In this document: one piece after another, positions 1 through 7,284 of the stretch | How positions within the stretch are numbered: the first letter of the stretch is position 1 | Layout: each line of letters begins with the position of its first letter | Origin: UBA4717 sp045536775 | GTDB lineage: Bacteria > Bacillota > Clostridia > Oscillospirales > CAG-272 | Direction: 5' to 3' | Assembly (NCBI GenBank): GCA_045536775.1 | Contig: JAZSOD010000030.1 | Span: forward strand, 1 to 26,532 | Length of the DNA stretch: 26,532 nucleotides | The notes under the pieces: generated by a model | What the model was told of the DNA's origin: nothing | What the model saw: the letters and a program-made list of their open reading frames with translations, nothing else | Database searches by the model: none | Translations under genes and position numbers: made by a program

Positions 1-210
1 TACACGCTCATCGACTACAAGACGGACCGCATTCCTCCCGAGCTTTCAGAAAAGCCAGAGGAAGCTGAGAAAATGATAGCAGAACGCCACAAAAATCAGC
101 TTTCCTACTACAAGCGAGCCCTCGAAATGCTTAGCAAAAAGAAGGTAAATAAGGTTTATATCTACTCGTTCGGTCTCGGACGCGAGATCGACGTTACCGA
201 TTACTGTTAA
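1..210 (+). CDS. addA: AddA helicase-nuclease, C-terminal fragment (5' truncated by window edge)
   Basis: Only the last 69 codons are present and the frame is open from base 1. The visible part is the end of a RecB-type PD-(D/E)XK nuclease domain: IDYKTDR carries the catalytic Asp and Lys of motif III, followed about 30 residues later by the QLSYYKRAL helix (the Q-x-x-Y motif typical of AddA, AddB and RecB nucleases). AddAB processes double-strand DNA ends for recombination. Assignment to AddA rather than AddB rests on the motif lying very near the C-terminus, with only a short beta strand (VYIYSFGLG) after it, which is the usual AddA ending. The next gene starts 15 bp downstream, so this is probably the proximal gene of an operon running to 3268. 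Confidence 0.8.
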   Translation, partial: YTLIDYKTDRIPPELSEKPEEAEKMIAERHKNQLSYYKRALEMLSKKKVNKVYIYSFGLGREIDVTDYC

Positions 211-224
211 CGGAGGAAGCGTCT

Positions 225-902
225 ATGATAATTACCGAAGAAAAGTCGCTTGAGCGTTTGCTTTCGCTCGGCTTTTGCGATACGGCGATTCCGATAAGCA
301 TCCGTCAGCAACACGGAGAAGAAGCCGAGATCACGGTCTTGCCGTCGCTCAAGAAGGTTGCTAAAACACTTGAAAAGGATTTTGACGGCAGACTTTTTTC
401 AAAGGACGCACACGCATATCTGAGAGAAAGCATACGTCCCTTTATGGACACCATCGGCTTTCTTGACAACAGGCAAAGCAGAAAAGTAAGCCTTATAATG
501 ACACTTGGCGACGTTAACGTTACACCACCAATTAAAGCGGTAAGGCTTAAAACCGTCTCTGATTATTCTAAAAATCTGACAACTGCGCCTATACGTGACC
601 TGATCGAGCTTGGGCATACGGTTTGCGCTGTGCTTGACGGTGAAAGCGTTGTATGCGTTGCATACACGAACTTACCCCCTAATGCAAAAATGGTCGAGGT
701 TGGTGTTGAAACCGCGCCTAAATACAGACGCTGCGGGTACGCGAAGGACTGTATGAGAGCCCTTATTACAGAACTCGCTAAAATAGGAGCTGAGCCCATA
801 TACTATTGTTCACAGAGCAACACAGGCTCAGTAAAGCTTGCGCGATCACTCGGTTTTGAAAGCGAAGCTATAGAATACGATTACGTATTCAGAAGAAAAT
901 AA
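225..902 (+). CDS. GNAT-family N-acetyltransferase
   Basis: A 225-residue protein. The C-terminal part (about 130-225) has the GNAT fold signature: a strand with VEVGVET, then the acetyl-CoA loop YRRCGYAKDCM (R-x-x-G-x-A, motif A), and near the end NTGSVKLARSLGFE (motif B, the usual 'N..S.....lGF'). The first ~110 residues are not recognised and may be a substrate-specific N-terminal domain. ATG at 225 is preceded by GGAGG at 212-216, an optimal spacing. It lies between addA and rqcH, 15 bp and 27 bp away, in an apparent operon. The substrate cannot be told from sequence; neither neighbour predicts it. Confidence 0.85.
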   Translation: MIITEEKSLERLLSLGFCDTAIPISIRQQHGEEAEITVLPSLKKVAKTLEKDFDGRLFSKDAHAYLRESIRPFMDTIGFLDNRQSRKVSLIMTLGDVNVTPPIKAVRLKTVSDYSKNLTTAPIRDLIELGHTVCAVLDGESVVCVAYTNLPPNAKMVEVGVETAPKYRRCGYAKDCMRALITELAKIGAEPIYYCSQSNTGSVKLARSLGFESEAIEYDYVFRRK

Positions 903-929
903 TCATTCCAAACGAAACGGAGCAAAACT

Positions 930-2681
930 ATGGCATTTGACGCCGGAATGCTTGCCGCAAGCATAAATGAAATCAAAGCTCTTGCCGTTCCCGGCAGAGT
1001 TGAAAAGGTTCTTCAACCCACACGCGACGAAATAATTCTGCTGATACACGGAGAAAGAAAGAATTTAAGGCTTTCCGTGTCAGCGTCTACCAATACCCCA
1101 AGGATCAATATAACCGACGAGGTCAAGGAAAATCCTTCTGCACCTCCAATGTTCTGTATGCTGCTGAGAAAGCACCTTACGGGTGCAAAATTTACGCAAG
1201 TAGCACAGCTTTCCTTTGAACGCGCTGCAATACTTACGTTTGATTGCCGTGACGAGCTTGGCTACAGGTGCGAAAAGTATGTGATCGCAGAAACTATGGG
1301 TAAGTACAGCAATATAATTCTGCTCGACTCGGACAAAAAAATAATAAGTGCGCTAAGGATCATTGACTTTTCCGCAAGTCTGAAGCGTCAGATAATACCC
1401 GGTATGACCTACGAGCTTCCTCCATCCGGCGGAAGACTGAATCCCCTTGAGGTAACCGAATCAGAATTTGGAGAGCTTTATTCAAAAGCCGTACCCGACT
1501 CAAAGGCAGATAAATTCCTCGTTTCGTCATTTATGGGAATAAGCCCACTCATCTCAAGAGAGATCATTTACCGTACAACAAAAAACGTTGATTCTTTTGT
1601 CGGAGAATGTGACCGAAGCAAGCTTTGGCACAACTTCTCAACCATCTTCAAGAATGTTGCAAACGGTATATTCAAGCCCGTGTTAATCACTACACGCGAC
1701 AAGAAAATGCTTGAGTTTTCGTACACGGATATCACGCAGTATTCACTTACGGGAGTCACCTCCGAGCTCGAAAGCTTCGGCAAACTTTTTGAAACCTTTT
1801 ACGGAGAGAAGGAACGAGCCGAACGAATTCACCAGCGCGCAGGAGACGTTTTGCGACTTCTTACCAATGCGGAAGCACGTCTCACCAAGAAAATTGCCGC
1901 ACAGAAGGCAGAGCTTGCCGACTGTGACGGTAAGGAAAAATTCAAGATATGGGCAGATCTTATAACGTCAAGCATATACGCGCTAGAGAAGGGTCAGCGC
2001 GAGGCCGTTCTTACAAATTATTACGAGGATCCTCCGAGCGACGTCGTTATCAAGCTTGACGAACGCTTGACGCCAGCTCAGAACGCCCAAAGATACTATA
2101 AAAAATACAACAAGGCTAAAACCGCTGAAAACGTACTAAAAAAGCAGATAGAGATTGCCGAGCGCGAGCTTGAATACATCTACACGGTATTCGATTCGCT
2201 TACAAGATGCGAGACCGAATCCGATATAACCGAGGTCAGAAGCGAGCTTTACCATTCGGGATACGCCTCAAAGATGAGAAACTATTACGAACACAAGCAA
2301 AAACCCACGAAGCCCCTTGAATTCAGATCAAGCTCGGGATACAGAATACTTTGCGGCAAAAACAACGTTCAAAATGACCTGCTCACCACAAAGACAGCAT
2401 CTAAACTCGACTACTGGTTCCACGTAAAAAATGCGCCCGGCTCACACGTCGTTCTCGTGTGCAACGGAGAGGAGCCCGATGCAAAGGACTTTACAGAAGC
2501 GGCAAACATCGCCGCTTGCTATTCAAAGCTTTCCGACGGAGAGGGAGTTGCCGTTGATTACACGCTTGTCAAAAACATAAAAAAGCCGAACGGCGCAAAG
2601 CCCGGATACGTTATTTATTCCACCAATTACACCGCGTACGTGACCCCTGACCGAGAGGCTGCCGACGCTCTGAGAGTATAA
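930..2681 (+). CDS. rqcH: RqcH/NFACT ribosome quality control protein
   Basis: A 583-residue protein of the Rqc2/RqcH family (older name: fibronectin-binding protein). Family members bind stalled 50S-nascent chain-tRNA complexes and direct C-terminal alanine tailing. NFACT-N starts at residue 1 with the usual FD near the N-terminus and PPMFCMLLRKHL at 72-83. A charged coiled-coil middle region spans about 295-430. The NFACT-R domain (about 450-560) shows GKNNVQND, LTTKTASKLDYWFHV and PGSHVVLV. Family length is typical. The motif at residues 97-98, which is Asp-Arg in Bacillus subtilis RqcH, reads Glu-Arg here (see findings). ATG at 930 follows a weak ACGGAG. The following gene starts 2 bp after the stop, so the two are probably translationally coupled. 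Confidence 0.93.
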   Translation: MAFDAGMLAASINEIKALAVPGRVEKVLQPTRDEIILLIHGERKNLRLSVSASTNTPRINITDEVKENPSAPPMFCMLLRKHLTGAKFTQVAQLSFERAAILTFDCRDELGYRCEKYVIAETMGKYSNIILLDSDKKIISALRIIDFSASLKRQIIPGMTYELPPSGGRLNPLEVTESEFGELYSKAVPDSKADKFLVSSFMGISPLISREIIYRTTKNVDSFVGECDRSKLWHNFSTIFKNVANGIFKPVLITTRDKKMLEFSYTDITQYSLTGVTSELESFGKLFETFYGEKERAERIHQRAGDVLRLLTNAEARLTKKIAAQKAELADCDGKEKFKIWADLITSSIYALEKGQREAVLTNYYEDPPSDVVIKLDERLTPAQNAQRYYKKYNKAKTAENVLKKQIEIAERELEYIYTVFDSLTRCETESDITEVRSELYHSGYASKMRNYYEHKQKPTKPLEFRSSSGYRILCGKNNVQNDLLTTKTASKLDYWFHVKNAPGSHVVLVCNGEEPDAKDFTEAANIAACYSKLSDGEGVAVDYTLVKNIKKPNGAKPGYVIYSTNYTAYVTPDREAADALRV

Positions 2682-2683
2682 CG

Positions 2684-3268
2684 ATGAACGAAAATAACTA
2701 CGATTTCAAAAAAGAGCGCAATATAGTCGAGAAGATTGAATCCGTTATCTCAAACATTATTCTGTGGACACTGTTTCTACCGATAAAGCTCGCGTTTTTA
2801 ATGATAAAATCAAGCAAATATAAGACTCTGCTTATTTTCCTTACGGTTTTCGTCATCTACGGGTACTCGCTTGCTTTCTTATATTCCGTTGATTACGTGA
2901 CCGATGCGGTCAACTTTAAACGCGACGTAATGACCGCTATGATAAACGACAGAGTCGACCCACTCGAACAGGGCGAAGTGTGCCAACCGATGCAAAACAT
3001 ACCTGACGTGTTTTCCTACACGATGGTTGACAATGCCGTCGCAATATATCACCCCGACGCCCTCTCGCCCGATTGGAGTAAGGAATACGAGGATGACAGC
3101 GATAAGCTTTCGGCTCTCAAATATGACACTATAGTTTATGTTACGCCAAACGGAGAAAAATTTCATCTTGAGGGATGCCGTCACTTGAAAGACAATGGTA
3201 ACGAGCTTAAATATCAGGTTGCGTTAAGGTACGGTTATACGCCGTGCAAGGTTTGCTTCGGAAACTAA
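2684..3268 (+). CDS. Small membrane protein with C-terminal Cys/His metal-site-like module
   Basis: A 194-residue protein of unknown function. It has a charged N-terminus, then two hydrophobic segments (about 19-42 and 48-68). An extracytoplasmic stretch of about 85 residues of no recognised fold follows. The C-terminus (about 152-194) runs YVTPNGEKFH, then C165, H167, and CKVC at 188-191. This H161/C165/H167/C188/C191 pattern resembles the 'Y.T..G.kyH...C..l.......A...Gy.pC..C' tail seen after nucleases and secreted proteins in Firmicutes and related to the Ada zinc site; metal binding is inferred. It starts 2 bp after rqcH and is the last gene before a strong terminator, so it is co-expressed with rqcH. 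A role in quality control cannot be claimed. Confidence 0.75.
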   Translation: MNENNYDFKKERNIVEKIESVISNIILWTLFLPIKLAFLMIKSSKYKTLLIFLTVFVIYGYSLAFLYSVDYVTDAVNFKRDVMTAMINDRVDPLEQGEVCQPMQNIPDVFSYTMVDNAVAIYHPDALSPDWSKEYEDDSDKLSALKYDTIVYVTPNGEKFHLEGCRHLKDNGNELKYQVALRYGYTPCKVCFGN

Positions 3269-3310
3269 AAAATACGAGAACGTCAACAGACGTTCTCGTA
3301 TTTTTTAGTT
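3263..3310. terminator. Bidirectional intrinsic terminator, perfect 22-bp inverted repeat
   Basis: Arms 3263-3284 and 3289-3310 are perfect inverted repeats around the loop AACA. A GC-richer core (ACGAGAACGTC) is flanked by A and T tracts, so it works on both strands. It serves the membrane-protein gene (+) and the dehydrogenase (-). The stop codons of both genes (3266-3268 and 3305-3307) lie inside the arms. Confidence 0.92.
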
Positions 3311-4240
3311 GACCTTATTTCTGATATCACCGTCAATGAAGCCGATAAGATTTGTTCTCACTATCTCCATAAGTCTGCCTCTTGCGGCAAACGACGCCCA
3401 GGCTATGTGGGGAGTTATCACGGTGTTCGGTGCGGCGATGAGAGGATTATCGTTCTCGGGCGGCTCGGAGCTGATCACGTCTGCCGCAAAGCCTGCGACC
3501 TTACCGCATTTAAGCGCGTCCGACATATCGATTTCATTGATGATACCGCCTCTTGCGGTATTGACAACGAAAACTCCGTCCTTCATTTTTGCTATGGTAT
3601 CCTTATTGATAAGACCCGCCGTCTCGCTTGTCATCGGGCAATGAACCGATATAATATCACTCTCACAAAGCAATGTATCAAAGTCTACTCTTCCCTCTTT
3701 TTTTGTCCTTCCGCTTACAAGTACATTCATCCCAAATGCCTTTGCAATTTCGGCAACTCTGTTGCCGATCGAGCCTCCGCCTATTATACCGAGAGTTTTA
3801 CCACTTATTTCTATCTGCGGAGTTATCCAATAACAGAAGTAATTATTTCTCGCCCAATCGCCCGCTTTTACGCTTTCGCTATGCTTTGCGGGGTGAGTCA
3901 TAAGTTCAAGAAGCAGAGCAAACGTATGCTGTGCCACGGATTCCGTACTGTATGCGGGTACGTTAGTAACCGTAATACCGCGTTTTGCAGCGTAATCGGT
4001 ATCTACGATATTATATCCCGTCGCGGTAAGTCCTATATATTTGAGATTGGGAAGACTGTCGATAACTTCTTTATCAAAGACTACCTTGTTTGTAATTATA
4101 AATTCCGCGTCGTATGCGCGAGTCTTTATATCACACGGCAAAGTTCTGTCGTAAACCTCGTATTCTCCGATCTCTCCAAGCCATTCCCAACTAAGATCTC
4201 CCGGATTGACTGCGTGTCCGTCAAGTACAACTGTTTTCAT
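3305..4240 (-). CDS. D-isomer 2-hydroxyacid dehydrogenase (glycerate dehydrogenase-like)
   Basis: A 311-residue NAD-dependent dehydrogenase of the D-2-hydroxyacid family. The nucleotide-binding loop is GIIGGGSIG (151-159). The catalytic triad is visible: R230 in NTARGG, E259 in SSEPP and H278 in TPHIAW. The first ~95 residues form the substrate-binding half, with TATGYNIVD at 72-80. Such enzymes reduce hydroxypyruvate, glyoxylate or 2-oxoacids to D-hydroxyacids; the 'ATGYN.VD' and PHIAW motifs favour a glycerate dehydrogenase/hydroxypyruvate reductase (HprA-like), but the substrate is inferred. ATG at 4240 has GAGGTG 4-5 nt upstream. It is transcribed from a consensus promoter back to back with the promoter of the GTPase-NYN gene and is monocistronic. 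Confidence 0.9.
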   Translation of the reverse strand: MKTVVLDGHAVNPGDLSWEWLGEIGEYEVYDRTLPCDIKTRAYDAEFIITNKVVFDKEVIDSLPNLKYIGLTATGYNIVDTDYAAKRGITVTNVPAYSTESVAQHTFALLLELMTHPAKHSESVKAGDWARNNYFCYWITPQIEISGKTLGIIGGGSIGNRVAEIAKAFGMNVLVSGRTKKEGRVDFDTLLCESDIISVHCPMTSETAGLINKDTIAKMKDGVFVVNTARGGIINEIDMSDALKCGKVAGFAADVISSEPPENDNPLIAAPNTVITPHIAWASFAARGRLMEIVRTNLIGFIDGDIRNKVN

Positions 4241-4265
4241 ATTTCACCTCGATACGTTTTGATAA

Positions 4266-4294
4266 ATTATATAATAATTTAACCTGTGTGTCAA
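4266..4294 (-). promoter_or_regulatory. Consensus sigma-A promoter for the dehydrogenase gene
   Basis: On the minus strand a perfect TTGACA (4294-4289) is followed by a 17-bp spacer and a perfect TATAAT (4271-4266). It sits about 25 bp before the start codon of the dehydrogenase at 4240. This is a full match to both consensus hexamers. Confidence 0.9.
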
Positions 4295-4297
4295 GTG

Positions 4298-4326
4298 TTG
4301 TAAATCGGCGAAAAATATGATATACT
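4298..4326 (+). promoter_or_regulatory. Sigma-A promoter for the GTPase-NYN fusion gene
   Basis: TTGTAA (4298-4303), a 17-bp spacer and TATACT (4321-4326). The transcription start would be near 4333, giving a leader of about 27 nt that includes GGGAGG (4347-4352) before the GTG start at 4360. The -35 box is only 3 bp from the -35 box of the divergent promoter. Confidence 0.85.
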
Positions 4327-4359
4327 CTATTTTGTAATTAAACGAAGGGAGGATGTTTT

Positions 4360-6921
4360 GTGAAAAAGCTGGTTATCGGAATAATTGCCCACGTAGACTC
4401 GGGAAAAACAACGCTTTCCGAGGCGCTTCTTTATTCCTCAGGTGAAATACAGAAGCTTGGCAGGGTCGATCACAAAAACTCCTTTCTTGACAACAATCTT
4501 CTTGAACGCGAACGCGGAATCACCATTTTTTCCAAACAGGCAAGGTTTAGGACGGGTACAACCGAGGTAACACTCCTCGACACTCCCGGTCACGTTGATT
4601 TCAGCGCCGAGACCGAGCGTACCCTCTGCGTTCTTGACTACGCTATACTCGTTATAAGCGGAGTTGACGGTGTTCAGAGCCACACCATAACTTTGTGGAA
4701 GCTGCTCTCACACTACAATATACCTACTTTGGTCTTTATAAACAAGACCGACCTCGACGGCTTTGATAAAGACCGTGTTATGTCTGACATAAAATCCGGA
4801 CTCTCGAGCTCTTGTGTCGATTTTTCTGTGCTTGACAGTGATTTTTTTGAAGACGTTGCGGTCAATTCCGAAGAGATGATGGAAGAGTTTCTGTCAAGCG
4901 GTACCGTTTCAAGCAATGCTCTCGCGAATGCCGTAAGCTCTCGCGAGGTATTCCCCTGCTTCTTCGGCTCTGCCCTCAAAGGCGACGGTGTCAAAGAGTT
5001 CCTTAAGGCGATCGACACCTACACGCTTATGCGCTCTTATCCCGAGAGCTTCGGCGCACGTATTTATAAGCTCGCTGACGACGAAAAGGGTAAGCGTATC
5101 GCTTTTGCCAAGATCACAGGCGGCTCACTCACCGTTAAATCATCGGTAAACATAAAGGGAAACAACCAAAAGATAAACGAGCTTCGATTGTATTCGGGCT
5201 CGAAATTTATTCCCGTAAATGAGGCTTTCCCCGGTGACATCTGTGCAATATGCGGACTTTCGGGAGTTTTGCCCGGCACGGGTCTTGGAATAGAGAAAAG
5301 CGAATCAAGCTTTTTGACAGAGCCCGTGTTTACTTATTCAGTCAGATTGCCCGACGGATACGACGTTACCGAGGCACTCAGAATATTCAGACGTCTTGAG
5401 GAAGAAGACACACAAATGCGTGTGCTTTACAGCGAGCATCTGCAAAAAATCGACGTTCAGATAATGGGCGAAATTCAACTTGAAATTCTGAAACGAGTTC
5501 TCGCAGACCGATTTGGACTTGACGCAGAATTCGAGCACGGAAGTATTATTTACAAGGAGACAATAAGCACAGTATTCGAGGGTGTTGGTCACTACGAGCC
5601 TCTGCGCCACTATGCAGAGGTACACCTGAAAATCGAGCCGGCAAACAGAGGCGACGGCATAATTCTAACTGCCGATTGTCCCGACAATACGCTCGACAAA
5701 AGCTTTCAGAATCTTGTTTTGACGCATTTAAGTGAAAAGGTTCACATCGGCGTGCTTACAGGCTCTCCCCTCACGGATATAAAAATAACACTTGTAAACG
5801 GCCGCTCACATCTCAAGCATACCGAGGGCGGAGATTTCCGTCAGGCAACATACCGCGCACTCAGACAAGGGCTTATGCAAGCGCGTGCCGTAGGAGAGTG
5901 TGTATTGCTTGAGCCGTGGTATTCGTTCACGCTCGAAATACCTACCGCACACGTAGGTAGAGCTCTCACAGATCTTGACCGAATGAAAGCAAGCTTTGAG
6001 CTTGGAAATTCAGATAGCGAGGTTTCGATCATAGTCGGTGCGGCTCCTGTTTCCGCTATACGTGAGTATTCTAAAAGCGTTATTTCCTACACACACGGCA
6101 AGGGACGCTTTTCGTGCAGCTTCAAGGAATACGCTCCGTCTCCCGATGCTATTACCGTAATCGACTCGATCGGCTACGATCCCGAGGGTGATCTTATGAA
6201 CACGCCCGACTCCGTCTTCTGCTCTCACGGCGGAGGCTTTCTCGTAAAGTGGGATCAGGTTTTCGATTATATGCACCTGCCTCTTGAAAGCGAGGTGAAG
6301 GAAGCACTTCCCGAAGTAAAATCAGTCAAGCGCGACTATCGCAAAATGATAGATGACGAGGCAGAAATACTACGCATGTTCGAGATGACGTACGGAAAGA
6401 TCAAGCGACGCGCTCCCGAAGCGCTCCACACTCCGAGAGAGCACGTTTCGCTCGACAAGGTAAAAGTGAAGTCAAAGCCCCAAGGACCGACCTATCTCCT
6501 CGTTGACGGCTACAATATCATTCACGCGTGGAAGGATCTCAAGGAAGCCGCCGCCGAGAGTCTCGATCTTGCACGCAATCTGCTTGTCAACCGTCTATGT
6601 AACTACCAAGCTATGACTAATTCAAACGTCATATTGGTGTTTGACGCATACAAGGTAAAGGGTGGTCAGCGTGAGATCGAAAAGGTACACGGCATTACCG
6701 TGGTCTACACAAAGGAGGCAGAAACCGCCGATCAATACATCGAAAAGACCTCGACCGAGCTTTCCAAGAATTATCGCGTGAGAGTGGCGACATCAGATGC
6801 ACAGGTACAGATGATAATATTTGGCAGCGGTGCCGTACGGATACCTGCACTTGAATTTGAAAAGGAAGTTCGCGACACGGAAAAACAAATCAAGGAATTT
6901 ATAGAAAACAGCGGAGAGTGA
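4360..6921 (+). CDS. TetM/EF-G-like translational GTPase fused to a Rae1/YacP-type NYN endonuclease domain
   Basis: An 853-residue protein, about 210 longer than TetM (~640). Residues 1-~640 are an EF-G-type GTPase: G1 AHVDSGKT (10-17), switch I ERERGITI (49-56), DTPGH (74-78), NKTD (128-131), GSALKG (203-208), then domains II-V. A charged linker follows (about 641-705). Residues 711-853 match the NYN domain of YacP/Rae1: DGYNII (716-721), VFDAY (760-764), ETAD (788-791), ATSD (810-813), GAVRIPALE (824-832), so the acidic residues of the nuclease site appear intact. Rae1 of Bacillus subtilis cuts mRNA in the ribosomal A site; TetM-like proteins enter the same site. The GTG start has GGGAGG 7 nt upstream. 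The loop that dislodges tetracycline in TetM is not conserved, so drug resistance is not predicted. The family call is firm; the function is inferred. Confidence 0.9.
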   Translation: MKKLVIGIIAHVDSGKTTLSEALLYSSGEIQKLGRVDHKNSFLDNNLLERERGITIFSKQARFRTGTTEVTLLDTPGHVDFSAETERTLCVLDYAILVISGVDGVQSHTITLWKLLSHYNIPTLVFINKTDLDGFDKDRVMSDIKSGLSSSCVDFSVLDSDFFEDVAVNSEEMMEEFLSSGTVSSNALANAVSSREVFPCFFGSALKGDGVKEFLKAIDTYTLMRSYPESFGARIYKLADDEKGKRIAFAKITGGSLTVKSSVNIKGNNQKINELRLYSGSKFIPVNEAFPGDICAICGLSGVLPGTGLGIEKSESSFLTEPVFTYSVRLPDGYDVTEALRIFRRLEEEDTQMRVLYSEHLQKIDVQIMGEIQLEILKRVLADRFGLDAEFEHGSIIYKETISTVFEGVGHYEPLRHYAEVHLKIEPANRGDGIILTADCPDNTLDKSFQNLVLTHLSEKVHIGVLTGSPLTDIKITLVNGRSHLKHTEGGDFRQATYRALRQGLMQARAVGECVLLEPWYSFTLEIPTAHVGRALTDLDRMKASFELGNSDSEVSIIVGAAPVSAIREYSKSVISYTHGKGRFSCSFKEYAPSPDAITVIDSIGYDPEGDLMNTPDSVFCSHGGGFLVKWDQVFDYMHLPLESEVKEALPEVKSVKRDYRKMIDDEAEILRMFEMTYGKIKRRAPEALHTPREHVSLDKVKVKSKPQGPTYLLVDGYNIIHAWKDLKEAAAESLDLARNLLVNRLCNYQAMTNSNVILVFDAYKVKGGQREIEKVHGITVVYTKEAETADQYIEKTSTELSKNYRVRVATSDAQVQMIIFGSGAVRIPALEFEKEVRDTEKQIKEFIENSGE

Positions 6922-6947
6922 TTCATCAAAATCAAGAGGTGATTTTA

Positions 6948-7160
6948 ATGTTTTTCAAAAGATTATATGATTTGAGAGTGGATAACGATATGACACAACA
7001 GCAGGTCGCGGATCATCTCACTTGCAATCGACAGGTATATGCAAGATATGAGAGAGGTCTTCGAGAGATACCGGTTTCAATGCTTATAAAGCTTGCTGAT
7101 CTTTACAAGGTATCAACAGATTATATTTTAGGCTTAACAGACAAAAACGACGGTGAATAA
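6948..7160 (+). CDS. Small Xre/Cro-type helix-turn-helix protein
   Basis: A 70-residue DNA-binding protein made of little more than one HTH_3 domain. The helix-turn-helix lies at about 15-36 (MTQQQVADHL, then NRQVYARYERG), followed by IPVSMLIKLADLY and VSTDYILGLTD, the classic ending of Xre-type domains. ATG at 6948 was chosen because GAGGTGA lies at 6936-6942; an in-frame GTG at 6918 would overlap the stop of the preceding gene and lacks a comparable site. It begins 27 bp after the GTPase-NYN gene with no promoter or terminator between, so it is probably co-transcribed and may regulate that operon. Confidence 0.88.
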   Translation: MFFKRLYDLRVDNDMTQQQVADHLTCNRQVYARYERGLREIPVSMLIKLADLYKVSTDYILGLTDKNDGE

Positions 7161-7176
7161 TTATCCGTCGTTTTTT
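7143..7176 (+). terminator. Intrinsic terminator of the GTPase-NYN/HTH operon
   Basis: Arms AAAAACGACGG (7143-7153) and CCGTCGTTTTT (7165-7175) around an 11-nt loop, ending in a T tract. The stop codon of the HTH gene lies in the loop. Confidence 0.85.
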
Positions 7177-7254
7177 ATTGAAATGAACAACTTAAATTAA
7201 GTCTTCAAGCTAACGCCTTAGATGAAATTCAATCCGTCGAAGCTTGATTTAACT

Positions 7255-7284
7255 GAAAAAGCACTGCATTCGCAGTGCTTTTTC
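7255..7284 (-). terminator. Intrinsic terminator behind tRNA-Arg
   Basis: A perfect 13-bp stem, 7255-7267 with 7272-7284, core AGCACTGC/GCAGTGCT, loop 4 nt. On the minus strand it begins at the base right after the CCA end of the tRNA and carries a T tract, so it ends the tRNA transcript. Its A/T flanks make it able to act on both strands. Confidence 0.85.

Noticed and set aside
3407..4282. A long plus-strand frame opposite the dehydrogenase
   Set aside because: It is the antisense shadow of a gene with full catalytic motifs, and its translation has no recognisable domain.
4360..6300. A tetracycline-resistance gene (tetM type)
   Set aside because: The GTPase domains are TetM-like, but the domain IV loop needed for drug release is not conserved, the protein is fused to an NYN nuclease, and there is no sign of a mobile element or foreign base composition.
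7200..7254. An attachment site or integrated element at tRNA-Arg
   Set aside because: No integrase and no direct repeat of the tRNA 3' end was seen on either side.
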